Assembly: GCF_001550065.1 (NCBI RefSeq)
Contig: NZ_LRUB01000004.1
Span: 1 to 13,365 of the forward strand
DNA length: 13,365 nucleotides
Origin: Kordiimonas lipolytica
Lineage (GTDB): Bacteria; Pseudomonadota; Alphaproteobacteria; Sphingomonadales; Kordiimonadaceae
Direction of reading: 5' to 3'
The notes beneath the pieces were generated by a model. It was not told the DNA's origin. It saw only the letters and a list, made by a program, of their open reading frames with translations, and ran no database searches. Below, one piece after another: positions 1 to 7,133 of this stretch (positions are counted from its first letter, which is position 1; each line of letters begins with the position of its first letter). The translations under genes and the position numbers were made by a program.

Positions 1-336
1 GTGCATGAACTGATGGAGGCGAGGGATGAGAAGTCCCTGCTGCGCTACAAGAAGAAGCTGGCCAAATACAGATTGCTGATCGTTGACGAACTGGGCTTTG
101 TGCCGCTCTCAAAGACCGGCGCCGAACTGTTGTTCGAGGTCTTCTCCGAGCGATATGAAAGTGGCTCCACCATCATCACCAGCAACCTTCCGTTCGACGA
201 GTGGACAGAAACCTTCGGCTCGGAACGCCTCACCGGCGCGCTCCTCGACCGGCTGACCCACCATGTTCACATCCTCGAGATGAACGGCGAAAGCTACCGC
301 CTCGCGCAGAGCCGCTCAAAACCCCACCCAAAATGA
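1..336 (+). CDS. istB: IstB, IS21 transposition helper ATPase (C-terminal part, cut by window edge)
   Basis: This is the last 111 codons of an IS21 IstB/DnaC-like AAA+ ATPase, which loads onto target DNA and activates the IstA transposase. Visible features are a Walker B motif LLIVDELG (about residues 25-32 of the fragment), a sensor-1-like stretch TIITSNLPF (about 57-65), and LLDRLTHHVHIL near the end with the arginine of the IstB family. IstB proteins are usually about 250 residues, so the Walker A half lies left of the window. The first codon here, GTG, is internal to the gene and not a real start. The stop TGA is at 334-336. The gene is followed by a palindrome and the IS terminus. Partner istA of this copy is not in the window. 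Confidence 0.9.
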   Translation: MHELMEARDEKSLLRYKKKLAKYRLLIVDELGFVPLSKTGAELLFEVFSERYESGSTIITSNLPFDEWTETFGSERLTGALLDRLTHHVHILEMNGESYRLAQSRSKPHPK

Positions 337-344
337 TCGCCAAA

Positions 345-380
345 ATATGATAGCCGGGGGCATGCCCCCGGCTATCATAT
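345..380. repeat. 36-bp perfect palindrome downstream of istB
   Basis: Two 18-base arms are exact reverse complements with no loop. The core is GCCGGGGGCATGCCCCCGGC and the flanks are AT-rich (ATATGATA / TATCATAT). It lies 8 bases after the istB stop and 15 bases before the inner terminal repeat, so it belongs to the IS. It could act as a transcription terminator for istAB or block read-through into neighbouring DNA. There is no T-run on either side, so an intrinsic terminator is not certain. Confidence 0.75.
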
Positions 381-395
381 CAACCATATCCATAC

Positions 396-439
396 TGGCT
401 CACTTTTACGCCGCCCTATGGCCTAATTTTGCTCCGCCC
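396..439 (-). repeat. IS21 right-end terminal repeats R2 and R1
   Basis: Two 21-base repeats lie at 396-416 and 419-439, two bases apart, read on the minus strand. Both start GGGCGG and end GCCA, with a central AAAA. They match the two repeats at the left end of the other IS (12377-12397 and 12424-12444) in inverted orientation. Such repeats are the binding sites for IstA in IS21-family elements (family knowledge). Confidence 0.85.
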
Positions 440-445
440 TTGACA
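440..445 (+). promoter_or_regulatory. Outward-facing -35 hexamer at the IS tip
   Basis: The last six bases of the element read TTGACA, a perfect sigma-70 -35 box pointing out of the IS into the passenger DNA. In IS21 a -35 box in the right terminus forms a promoter when it meets a -10 box, notably at tandem IS junctions (established for IS21). In this window the bases 17-19 downstream give only weak -10 candidates (AATCAT at 464-469, 18-base spacing), so an active outward promoter here is uncertain. Confidence 0.5.
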
Positions 446-678
446 GCCTGAGCTAATTACCAAAATCATTGTATCTATATAATTATGATATTACAATAAT
501 TTTTTTGTCGCGAGATGGTCACATGAGAGATTGTGTTTAAATTTTATCATATATTACAATGATATATATGGTTTCTTATTCGAAATTCTTCATATAATTA
601 TGCCATATGATAATTTTTTGACATTTCGGACTTTTGTGTCATTATGATTGCGTGTTGTTGCCTTTTTAGGAGGATCCA
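446..678 (+). promoter_or_regulatory. AT-rich leader of the small-protein/racemase unit with imperfect direct repeats
   Basis: No gene is seen between the IS tip and the start at 679. The stretch is strongly AT-rich. Two related blocks stand out. ATATAATTATG occurs at 477-487 and again at 592-602, each followed a few bases later by ATAATTTTTT (496-505 and 610-619). The second block runs into TTGACA and a probable promoter. The repeated blocks may be regulator sites or simply AT-rich promoter DNA. Confidence 0.5.
618..648 (+). promoter_or_regulatory. Probable sigma-70 promoter for 679-1807, overlapping the TTTTGACA box
   Basis: A perfect -35 hexamer TTGACA lies at 618-623. A -10 candidate follows, either ATTATG at 641-646 (17-base spacing) or TATGAT at 643-648 (19-base spacing). 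The start codon at 679 with its strong ribosome site is about 30 bases further on. The octamer TTTTGACA (616-623) also occurs upstream of the regulator and receptor genes, so the site could be an operator overlapping the -35. Confidence 0.6.
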
Positions 679-996
679 ATGGCTTCGGTTCAGCAACCAT
701 ATGCGCACGCGCCAATATCAATCTTGGAATATGCAAGCCCAATGTTAGTTGCTGAAGAAACAAATCCCGTTGGACGCCTCCGATATTTTGAGGTGTCAAT
801 TTTCAACATGGAAGTACGGTGGTTTGTTCAAGATAACGCTGATCACCCCTACTTTCATGATGCATGGGCACAGGAACAACATGTCTTGATTAAGGGCTAT
901 TCCCAGATGTCCGTCCTATCTACAGTGTGCGAGCGTTTTCCAAGAAGCCAAGGTTTTGTAGTTACGCAAATCCGCGAAGCACATACATCGAATTAG
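679..996 (+). CDS. Small protein of unknown function, first gene of the racemase unit
   Basis: I do not recognise this 105-residue protein. It has a textbook ribosome site, AGGAGG at 668-673, five bases before the ATG, and a promoter directly upstream, so it is very likely translated. There is no signal peptide or membrane segment. The sequence is rich in aromatic residues (several F, Y and W), with a central part containing EVRWFVQDN and a C-terminal part containing KGYSQ and SQGFVVTQI, which suggests a compact cytoplasmic alpha/beta fold. The racemase gene starts 58 bases after its stop on the same strand with no terminator between, so the two are probably co-transcribed. It might be a small accessory or substrate-binding protein of the pathway. 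This is only a guess from position. Confidence 0.75.
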   Translation: MASVQQPYAHAPISILEYASPMLVAEETNPVGRLRYFEVSIFNMEVRWFVQDNADHPYFHDAWAQEQHVLIKGYSQMSVLSTVCERFPRSQGFVVTQIREAHTSN

Positions 997-1054
997 CTGC
1001 GGCACCATAAACGAACAAGTATATCTCAATTAGCTTGCCATATGGAGAACAAGG

Positions 1055-1807
1055 ATGCCCCACGTCCATCTAATAGTGCCTACTACAACAAAATTTGACT
1101 TTCTCGACTACGTTCAAGGTGCAATCACCGGCATGGACATTACGCTGTCACAATCCCATTTGGAGGTAGGCACATCGTCGGTAGAGTCAAAGTTTGACGA
1201 AGCACTCGGTGCAGCGAATATCGTCAAAAGGGCAGTAGAAGCTGAAGCGAACGGCGCGGACGCAGTTGTAATTATTTGCATGGGAGATCCAGGCCTTTGG
1301 CCAGCTAGAGAAGCAGTCTCAATCCCTGTACTTGGACCTGGCCAAACTGCTATGCATTATGCCGCTATGCTCGGGCAACGTTTCTCCATCCTCCCCACAC
1401 TGGACGGCCGTCAAGCTACCTACATTGGCCACGCGAGGTTATATGGATTGGAGAATAGCCTCGCGTCTGTGAGACCTGCTGGCATTTCGGTTTTAGATAT
1501 CGCAGTGAACCCAAACACTAAAGACAGGCTATTTGCGTGTGCGGAGAAAGCAGTTTTTGACGACGGTGCGGACGTACTAATTCTCGGGTGTGGCTGCTTT
1601 AAAAACTTGGACAAAGAAATAGAAAACCATCTGAAACAAAAGGGACAAGCAATCACTGTCATTGATGCGGTGCCTTTGACCGTCCTAACAGCGGCAGCCC
1701 TCGCCAAGACACAGCTTAGCCATAGCAAGAAGGCTTTCTGTTCCCCCCCGGTCAAAGAACGACCTGGTTATGAAGGCTTTGCCTTCACCGAAAGCCCCTC
1801 GAAATAG
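1055..1807 (+). CDS. Asp/Glu/hydantoin racemase-family protein
   Basis: This 250-residue protein has the two-lobe architecture of cofactor-independent Asp/Glu/hydantoin racemases, which use two cysteines to remove and return the alpha proton. The first catalytic cysteine is expected at C75 in IICMGDPGL, which closely matches the C-x-GDPGL signature of hydantoin racemases. The second is at C179 in ILGCGCF, where the family usually has LGCAG; a further cysteine, C181, sits next to it. The length fits HyuE (about 240-250 residues). The ATG at 1055 has GGAG at 1044-1047. Together with HyuA/HyuB encoded convergently, it probably racemizes a hydantoin or related five-membered-ring substrate so both isomers can be used. 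Malate isomerase or arylmalonate decarboxylase-like activity in the same superfamily is an alternative. I leave the symbol blank because substrate specificity is not provable from sequence. Confidence 0.85.
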   Translation: MPHVHLIVPTTTKFDFLDYVQGAITGMDITLSQSHLEVGTSSVESKFDEALGAANIVKRAVEAEANGADAVVIICMGDPGLWPAREAVSIPVLGPGQTAMHYAAMLGQRFSILPTLDGRQATYIGHARLYGLENSLASVRPAGISVLDIAVNPNTKDRLFACAEKAVFDDGADVLILGCGCFKNLDKEIENHLKQKGQAITVIDAVPLTVLTAAALAKTQLSHSKKAFCSPPVKERPGYEGFAFTESPSK

Positions 1808-1818
1808 AACCGCAAGAA

Positions 1819-1852
1819 ATAGAAGGCCCTCAAGTTTTTGAAGGCCTTCTAT
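1819..1852. terminator. Hairpin between convergent racemase and MFS genes, probable bidirectional terminator
   Basis: Ten-base arms ATAGAAGGCC (1819-1828) and GGCCTTCTAT (1843-1852) are exact reverse complements around a 14-base loop that includes TTTTT. The hairpin sits 11 bases after the racemase stop (1807) and 10 bases after the MFS stop (1863, minus strand), the expected place for a shared terminator. T-rich tracts after the stem are weak on both sides. Confidence 0.65.
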
Positions 1853-1862
1853 ATTGGAATAC

Positions 1863-3263
1863 CTAACGCTTGCTCCCACCAGCGGTCAATTGGTCCATGC
1901 GAGCCACGCTTTCCTTAAAACCTGAAAGCCCCCAAGCCAATGCCGAGCCTCCTGCAATAGCCGCAACAGCACTCACGATTGCCATCGAATAGCGAAGATC
2001 CGCTGGATCTTGAAAATATTGATCGGTCATAAGTGCAATAAGCAGCGGGCCAAGCCCAATGCCAATCAAATTCACAACGAAGAGATAGAGCGCCGAAGCC
2101 TGCCCTCGAAACTCATTTGGGGTGATTTGCTGGATTGATGAAACCGCCAACCCCCAAGGCGCGCTGCTACAAAACACCATCGGCACCATAAGCGACATGG
2201 CCATCCAAGGCTCGGGCATCAATGGCGCCAAGGCTGCTGGCAAGATACTAAAGCAAGTAAACAACATGGCTGCCTTGAATGCCCCGCCAGACTTACGCTC
2301 GCCATCAAACCTATCAGCTAACCAACCTCCAGTATAAATGCCCGTACTACCACATACCAAAAGGATTACACCATAAGCGGTTCCAGCATCTACAATTTCC
2401 CATCCATATGTCCTGGCAAAAAAAGTTGGCGTCCACAGTGCCACTCCGTTCACCAGCAGCGCTAGCGCACCAAACCCCAATGAGTGAGCGATGAAGGTCT
2501 TGCGATTCACAGCCAAGAAACGCAAGAATGCTGCTACGCTGGTTTCGCCCCCATCACCTTCGTCATCATCAGTACGCTCAAGCTTTAGCCTGTCTTTGCG
2601 CGCGGGTTCTCTAACGACCACAAGGAAAAACACCATCAGGAGCAATCCCGGGAGTCCCACATAGAAGAATGCCAGTTGCCAAGAGTATATATGCCCGAAT
2701 ACCGGCAGATCCAAATCAGGTAAACTGAGCGCCGCCTGCACTACATAGCTACCTATTATGTAAGCTAGACCCATACCCAAGTAGGTACCCATAACATAGG
2801 TGCTCAGAGCGCGCGAAAGGTAGTGCTTGGGAAAGTAGTCAGTTATTATGGAATATGCGGCAGGATTTAAGGTTGCCTCGCCGGCACCAACACCAATTCG
2901 AGCCATAAATAGTTGTGCAAAATTCTTTGTAAGACCACAAACTGCTGTAGCTATGCTCCAAAATGCAAGGCCTATAGCGATAATGCCCACTCGGTTTTTA
3001 TGATCCGCCAACCGTCCTAACGGTAGGCCTAAGGCACCATAAAAAAGGGCGAACGCAAAACCATGCAGCAAACTGACTTGGGTGTCACTTAGACCCATAG
3101 TGCTCTTGATGGGCTCGACAAGCAATGTGAGGATGGTTCGATCCACATAAGCAAATATATATAAGACCATTAAAATGCCGACCACGAGCCAAGCGTAGCC
3201 AAGGCGCTCACCTTCATGCATCCCGGCCCGATCGTGAACGGCTTCCTTATGTCCTTCAGGCAT
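1863..3263 (-). CDS. Spinster-type MFS transporter
   Basis: This 466-residue inner-membrane transporter belongs to the major facilitator superfamily and has about 12 hydrophobic segments. The first segments and the loop GRLADHKNR, a form of MFS motif A between helices 2 and 3, are clear. The N-terminal YVDRTILTLL block and the overall pattern resemble the spinster-like subgroup common in sphingomonads and relatives, often beside TonB receptors. A charged loop (ERTDDDEGDGGE) separates the two six-helix halves. The start is placed at the ATG at 3263 with GGAAGG six bases upstream, rather than the TTG two codons earlier. It is the last gene of the minus-strand operon, 69 bases after hyuB. It probably imports the ring substrate or exports a product; the direction cannot be read from sequence. 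Confidence 0.88.
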   Translation of the reverse strand: MPEGHKEAVHDRAGMHEGERLGYAWLVVGILMVLYIFAYVDRTILTLLVEPIKSTMGLSDTQVSLLHGFAFALFYGALGLPLGRLADHKNRVGIIAIGLAFWSIATAVCGLTKNFAQLFMARIGVGAGEATLNPAAYSIITDYFPKHYLSRALSTYVMGTYLGMGLAYIIGSYVVQAALSLPDLDLPVFGHIYSWQLAFFYVGLPGLLLMVFFLVVVREPARKDRLKLERTDDDEGDGGETSVAAFLRFLAVNRKTFIAHSLGFGALALLVNGVALWTPTFFARTYGWEIVDAGTAYGVILLVCGSTGIYTGGWLADRFDGERKSGGAFKAAMLFTCFSILPAALAPLMPEPWMAMSLMVPMVFCSSAPWGLAVSSIQQITPNEFRGQASALYLFVVNLIGIGLGPLLIALMTDQYFQDPADLRYSMAIVSAVAAIAGGSALAWGLSGFKESVARMDQLTAGGSKR

Positions 3264-3332
3264 CTCCAACCTTCCTACCTAGTGTAAAAGCCGTACCGGA
3301 GCCATGTGCCCCGATAATTCCAAGTCGTTTGG

Positions 3333-5009
3333 TTAGTGATCCACTAAGCCATAGACATTCCGAGCCTCTGCCTCCGTAATAAAGCCGTCTTTTAGGTCTT
3401 GACGGACCAGTTCTCGGTCTCGATCCAGTGGGGAACCAAAGCCTCCGCCGTTACCGGTCTGGATACAAATGACATCATTTTTGAGTACAGGGAACTTACT
3501 GAGCTTCGCAGTCTCAGAAACGCACTTACCTTCCCTGAAAATCTTGACCTTATTCGTAGTGCCTTCAAAACCCGCTTCCATACCCCAAGGAGGCACCGTG
3601 GCTCTAGAATAGTTCGTTGTAACCCAGCCATCTTGCCCCAGAATACGGTACCGCAGTTCAATGCCTTTGCCGCCACGATATTTACCCGCACCGCTTGGCT
3701 CGTCACTTAACTTCAGGCAGTCAATTTGCACACCATTTCTGATTTCATGGACTTCGACCGGGCAGTTATAGGTATCGCCATGTGATCCGCTGAAAAGCGC
3801 GTTTTCACCGTCCTTATTTATGGACGCGCCCCAGCCACCAATCTGTGGCTCAATAAAGCTATGTGATTTTCCATTGTCGCGCTTGAAGCCAATCGCTGTA
3901 GCGCAAACACCGTTGAAGTTGCCGGCAGGCACCGCCCCAGAGAGATGTGGCGCAAGTGCTTTCCAGACAAGGTCGTATGCTCCAAGCTTGTTCTCATACC
4001 AGAAACCGACAGGTGCCGGGAATTCAGCATCAAACATACTACCTTTGTCGGTCAATAACTGAAGGGGTCGATAGCTACCTGCGTTAGCCCATTTTTGGGG
4101 TGCCACGATACCTTTATAGATGGCCTGAATCGTTACCAATGTCGCCATGTAGCTTGTATTCATAGGCCCCTTATCTTGCGGTGGGTTGCCACGCAGGTCC
4201 ACAATGAAGGCATCTTCAGTTATGGTCACTACCACTTTGATTTCAGCATTGTCGTTGGTCAAATCGCTAGCGGTAAAAGTGCCTTTAGGTAATGCTTTCA
4301 GTGCATTGCGTGCAACACTTTCGCCATAGCTGAGATAGTTTTCAATAGAATACAACAGCACTTCGATGGTGTACTTTGCCGCTATTTCTTCAATTCGATT
4401 GGCGCCGATACGGAGGGCAGAGACGCCTGCCCACATATCGCCTGCGGTTTGTTCCGGAAGCCGGTTGTTGCTCATGATGATATCGATTACCGACTGGATT
4501 GGCTGTCCCCGGTCAAAAAGTTTGACCTCCGGAAATATGAGTCCCTCTTGAAAGACCTCGGTCGCATGAGGCGATTGACCTCCCGGCACCATTCCACCGA
4601 CGTCTACCCAGTGTCCTTTATTGGCCACCCAGGCCACCAACACATCGTCGGCAAAAACAGGCATAACAAGTGAAACGTCGTTTATGTGACTGACGCCGCC
4701 GCTATAGGGATCATTGGTGATAAAAATATCGCCTTTGCTAACCCCCTTACCTGTTCCAAATTTTTTGATCACTGCCTTGACCGCAGGCTCAAGCATACCA
4801 ACAAACGTTGGGATGCCCGCTCCCGCGCTAGCTAGGTTTCCATCGCGATCAGTAACCGCCACGCCGAAATCGAGGACCTCATATATTACAGAGCTCATCG
4901 CAGCTTTTGCCATACTCACGAACATTTCTTCTGCTACAGCGACCAAAGAACTCTGAATGATTTCAACCGTAATAGGGTCGAATTTATGGCTTGTATTTGC
5001 GCTAAGCAT
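3333..5009 (-). CDS. hyuB: Hydantoinase B/oxoprolinase-family subunit (HyuB-like)
   Basis: This 558-residue protein belongs to the hydantoinase B/oxoprolinase/acetone carboxylase alpha family. Visible hallmarks are the opening DPITVEIIQ, the block ITNDPYSGG followed by SHINDVSL (about residues 97-114), NKGHWVDVGGMVPGG (about 130-144, histidines and aspartates likely to bind metal), and a glycine-rich end GNGGGFGSPLDRD followed by the family's usual EAEARNVYGL tail. The start ATG at 5009 is preferred over an in-frame one at 5051: it has GGAG eight bases upstream and overlaps the hyuA stop by eight bases (ATGCTTAG), indicating translational coupling. With HyuA it would form the ATP-dependent ring-opening enzyme. 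Length is normal for the family. The exact substrate (hydantoin, N-methylhydantoin, 5-oxoproline-like lactam, or a carboxylation substrate) cannot be told. Confidence 0.92.
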   Translation of the reverse strand: MLSANTSHKFDPITVEIIQSSLVAVAEEMFVSMAKAAMSSVIYEVLDFGVAVTDRDGNLASAGAGIPTFVGMLEPAVKAVIKKFGTGKGVSKGDIFITNDPYSGGVSHINDVSLVMPVFADDVLVAWVANKGHWVDVGGMVPGGQSPHATEVFQEGLIFPEVKLFDRGQPIQSVIDIIMSNNRLPEQTAGDMWAGVSALRIGANRIEEIAAKYTIEVLLYSIENYLSYGESVARNALKALPKGTFTASDLTNDNAEIKVVVTITEDAFIVDLRGNPPQDKGPMNTSYMATLVTIQAIYKGIVAPQKWANAGSYRPLQLLTDKGSMFDAEFPAPVGFWYENKLGAYDLVWKALAPHLSGAVPAGNFNGVCATAIGFKRDNGKSHSFIEPQIGGWGASINKDGENALFSGSHGDTYNCPVEVHEIRNGVQIDCLKLSDEPSGAGKYRGGKGIELRYRILGQDGWVTTNYSRATVPPWGMEAGFEGTTNKVKIFREGKCVSETAKLSKFPVLKNDVICIQTGNGGGFGSPLDRDRELVRQDLKDGFITEAEARNVYGLVDH

Positions 5010-7107
5010 TTTTGACACTCCGTACATAAATGTGAAGGTTGCCGAACTCATCTACGCGAACGTATTGGCCAGGTAATACAACTGTCGTCGTACCCGTTTC
5101 TTCAACAATCGCAGGACCTACGATTGACATAGACGGCTCTAGAAGAGCGCGATCATAGATCTGGGTGTCTAAAGTGCCTTCAAGGTCAAAGTCGACAGGA
5201 CGTATACCCTTGAGTGCTTGCTCCGCCGTGGCGCCGGTCGTGGCCAATTTGGGCAGTTGCACTTTCGACACAGCTACAGACGCGACAAGATGATAACAAA
5301 CGAGCTCAACTTTGGCGTCAAGGCGGTAGCTATACTCCTGCTCGTAAGTCGAGTGGAACCGCTCCCACAGAGCCGCAAAATCTTCTGGTTGCACGTCTGT
5401 TTGTGGAAGCTCAACGTCTACTGTGTGTTCCTGACCCGCATAACGGAATTTACCGATACGTTGAAACTGGACGGTCGATGGGTCTACACCATCTCGACCA
5501 TATTGATCTCTCGCTTGTTGCTCTAACCCTTGCCAAGTTGCATTAATGTTTTGATCGAAACCTGCCTCGAAGAGCGTCAGCTGTGACAAAACATAATCAC
5601 GTCGAAGGTCTGACAAGAGCATTCCCCAAGCGGAGAAGACCGATGAATTCATGGGAACGATAACTTTTGGAATATTGAGCTCTCGAGCCAAAGCGGTTGC
5701 ATGCAGACTGCCGCCTCCGCCGAACGCTACAAGGGCAAATTCCCGGGGATCATATCCTCGATTGACAGACACAAGCTTTAGTGCATTGACCATGTTGTTG
5801 TTGGCAATACGGAGCACTCCGCGGGCGAGTTCGCTGTGACCGAGGCTGATCTTCGCCGCGAGCGGTGCCATCGCTTTCTCAACATTTTCCATATCCGCCA
5901 CCATTGCCCCCCCCATCAAATAGTTGGGATCAATGCGTCCAGTAACGATGTTTGCGTCTGTAGTAGTGAAATAGGTTCCCCCATTTCCATACGCTGCTGG
6001 CCCAGGATTGGCTCCGGCTGACTTGGGGCCTACTCGCAACTTACCAAATTGATCAACCCAAGCGATGCTGCCTCCGCCATTGCCAATTTCAACCAAGTCG
6101 ATAACCGGCGTCATAATCGGATAACCTGCGCTAATTTCATCGCGTTCAATCATGTAGCGGCTGGTAGTTTGGATTTTACCATCATGAATGAGCGAGCATT
6201 TCGCGGTAGTCCCACCTACATCAAAGGCAATGATATTGGGCTCATCAATGAGCTTACCCAAGGCCGCCGCGGCAAGTATGCCACTTGCAGGCCCCGATTC
6301 CACCAGGGTGATGGGATTTGATTTGGAAGCCTCAACAGTCTCAATGCCACCGTTAGACTGCATAATGTATAGTTTGCCACCAAGCCCTTTGCCTTTGAGA
6401 CTGCGGTCTAGGTTATCTATGTATTGAGCGGCGACGGGTTTTACATAAGCCGAAAGTACTGTAGTACTTGTGCGTTCATATTCGCGCCATTCCCTGGTAA
6501 TTTGATGTGACGCGATCACTGCCACTTCTGGCCATAACGTCAAAATCGCATCAAGAAGCTTCTTTTCATGAGCTGGATTTGCATAGGCGTGGAGGAAGCA
6601 AATTCCAATCGCCTCAACCTTTTCTTGCTTTAAGAATGCAATGTTGGATTTCAGATCGGATAGATCGATCGGATGGAGAACCTCACCCTGAAAGTTCATT
6701 CTCTCTGGAACTTCCATACGCAAGTGCCGTGGAACAAAGACTTCGGGCTTTTTATAATTGAGGTTGAAGATATCGGGGCGGTTCCCTCGACCAATCTCCA
6801 ATACGTCACGAAAACCTTTAGTTGTAAAAAGAGCCGTTTTGACCCCCTTCCGCTCCGTCAAGGTGTTGATGACAACCGTTGAACCGTGCGCGAAAAAGCC
6901 GATCTGGTTAGGATCGAGCTCCGCAGCTTCAACAGCGTTCATAACACCGACATCGAAGTTGGGAGGGGTGGTATGTACTTTTTTGGCGCATATTTTCTGG
7001 ATTGCGCCAGATGTTGGATCCACATCACAAAAAACAAGATCCGTGAACGTTCCACCAACATCTGTCGCAACACGGTAATTCAATGCGCCTTGACTCTCTT
7101 TTGACAC
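5002..7107 (-). CDS. hyuA: Hydantoinase A/oxoprolinase-family ATPase subunit (HyuA-like)
   Basis: This 701-residue protein is the ATP-binding subunit of a hydantoinase/oxoprolinase-type enzyme with an ASKHA-fold nucleotide site. Motifs are the phosphate-1 loop DVGGTFTD (residues 16-23), STTVLSAYVKP, ESGPASG near 270-276, the second phosphate motif DVGGTTAK (296-303), EIGNGGGS (340-347) and GPKSAGANPGP (360-370). The family couples ATP cleavage to opening of a cyclic amide or to carboxylation. I choose GTG at 7107-7105 as the start because AGGA lies seven bases upstream and the protein then begins just before the family's first strand. A longer reading from 7167 would overlap the regulator gene and add 20 residues not typical of the family. 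It starts 26 bases after the regulator stop and overlaps hyuB. The octamer TGTCAAAA covers the start codon region. Confidence 0.92.
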   Translation of the reverse strand: MSKESQGALNYRVATDVGGTFTDLVFCDVDPTSGAIQKICAKKVHTTPPNFDVGVMNAVEAAELDPNQIGFFAHGSTVVINTLTERKGVKTALFTTKGFRDVLEIGRGNRPDIFNLNYKKPEVFVPRHLRMEVPERMNFQGEVLHPIDLSDLKSNIAFLKQEKVEAIGICFLHAYANPAHEKKLLDAILTLWPEVAVIASHQITREWREYERTSTTVLSAYVKPVAAQYIDNLDRSLKGKGLGGKLYIMQSNGGIETVEASKSNPITLVESGPASGILAAAALGKLIDEPNIIAFDVGGTTAKCSLIHDGKIQTTSRYMIERDEISAGYPIMTPVIDLVEIGNGGGSIAWVDQFGKLRVGPKSAGANPGPAAYGNGGTYFTTTDANIVTGRIDPNYLMGGAMVADMENVEKAMAPLAAKISLGHSELARGVLRIANNNMVNALKLVSVNRGYDPREFALVAFGGGGSLHATALARELNIPKVIVPMNSSVFSAWGMLLSDLRRDYVLSQLTLFEAGFDQNINATWQGLEQQARDQYGRDGVDPSTVQFQRIGKFRYAGQEHTVDVELPQTDVQPEDFAALWERFHSTYEQEYSYRLDAKVELVCYHLVASVAVSKVQLPKLATTGATAEQALKGIRPVDFDLEGTLDTQIYDRALLEPSMSIVGPAIVEETGTTTVVLPGQYVRVDEFGNLHIYVRSVKNA

Positions 7108-7133
7108 TTTAAAGTCCTTTGCCCGGAGAAAAC

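Larger units (their letters stand above)
1..445 (+). mobile_element. IS21-family element, right-hand part (istB 3' end plus right terminus)
   Basis: The segment holds the end of istB, a perfect palindrome and two terminal repeats pointing inward. The right tip is placed at 445 because the bases TTGACA end there and the outer repeat lies six bases inside. The second IS at 12371 has the mirror arrangement (TGTATA, then a repeat six bases in). The two repeats (396-416 and 419-439, read on the minus strand) share the core GGGCGGnGtAAAAgT and end in GCCA. Multiple inward terminal repeats and TG...CA tips are typical of IS21. The left part of this element lies outside the window. The boundary at 445 is inferred from symmetry, not from a visible target duplication. 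Confidence 0.85.

Noticed and set aside
477..623. CRISPR-like or phage attachment repeats
   Set aside because: There are only two imperfect AT-rich blocks, with no regular spacing, no integrase and no tRNA nearby.
1420..1755. Open frame of 111 codons on the minus strand
   Set aside because: It is antisense to the racemase gene, with no ribosome site or recognisable domain.
2122..2494. Two overlapping plus-strand open frames
   Set aside because: They are opposite the MFS transporter gene, whose membrane pattern and family motif are clear.
5010..5051. Longer hyuB reading starting at 5051
   Set aside because: The ATG at 5009 has a good ribosome site and gives the usual family N-terminus; the upstream extension overlaps hyuA further.
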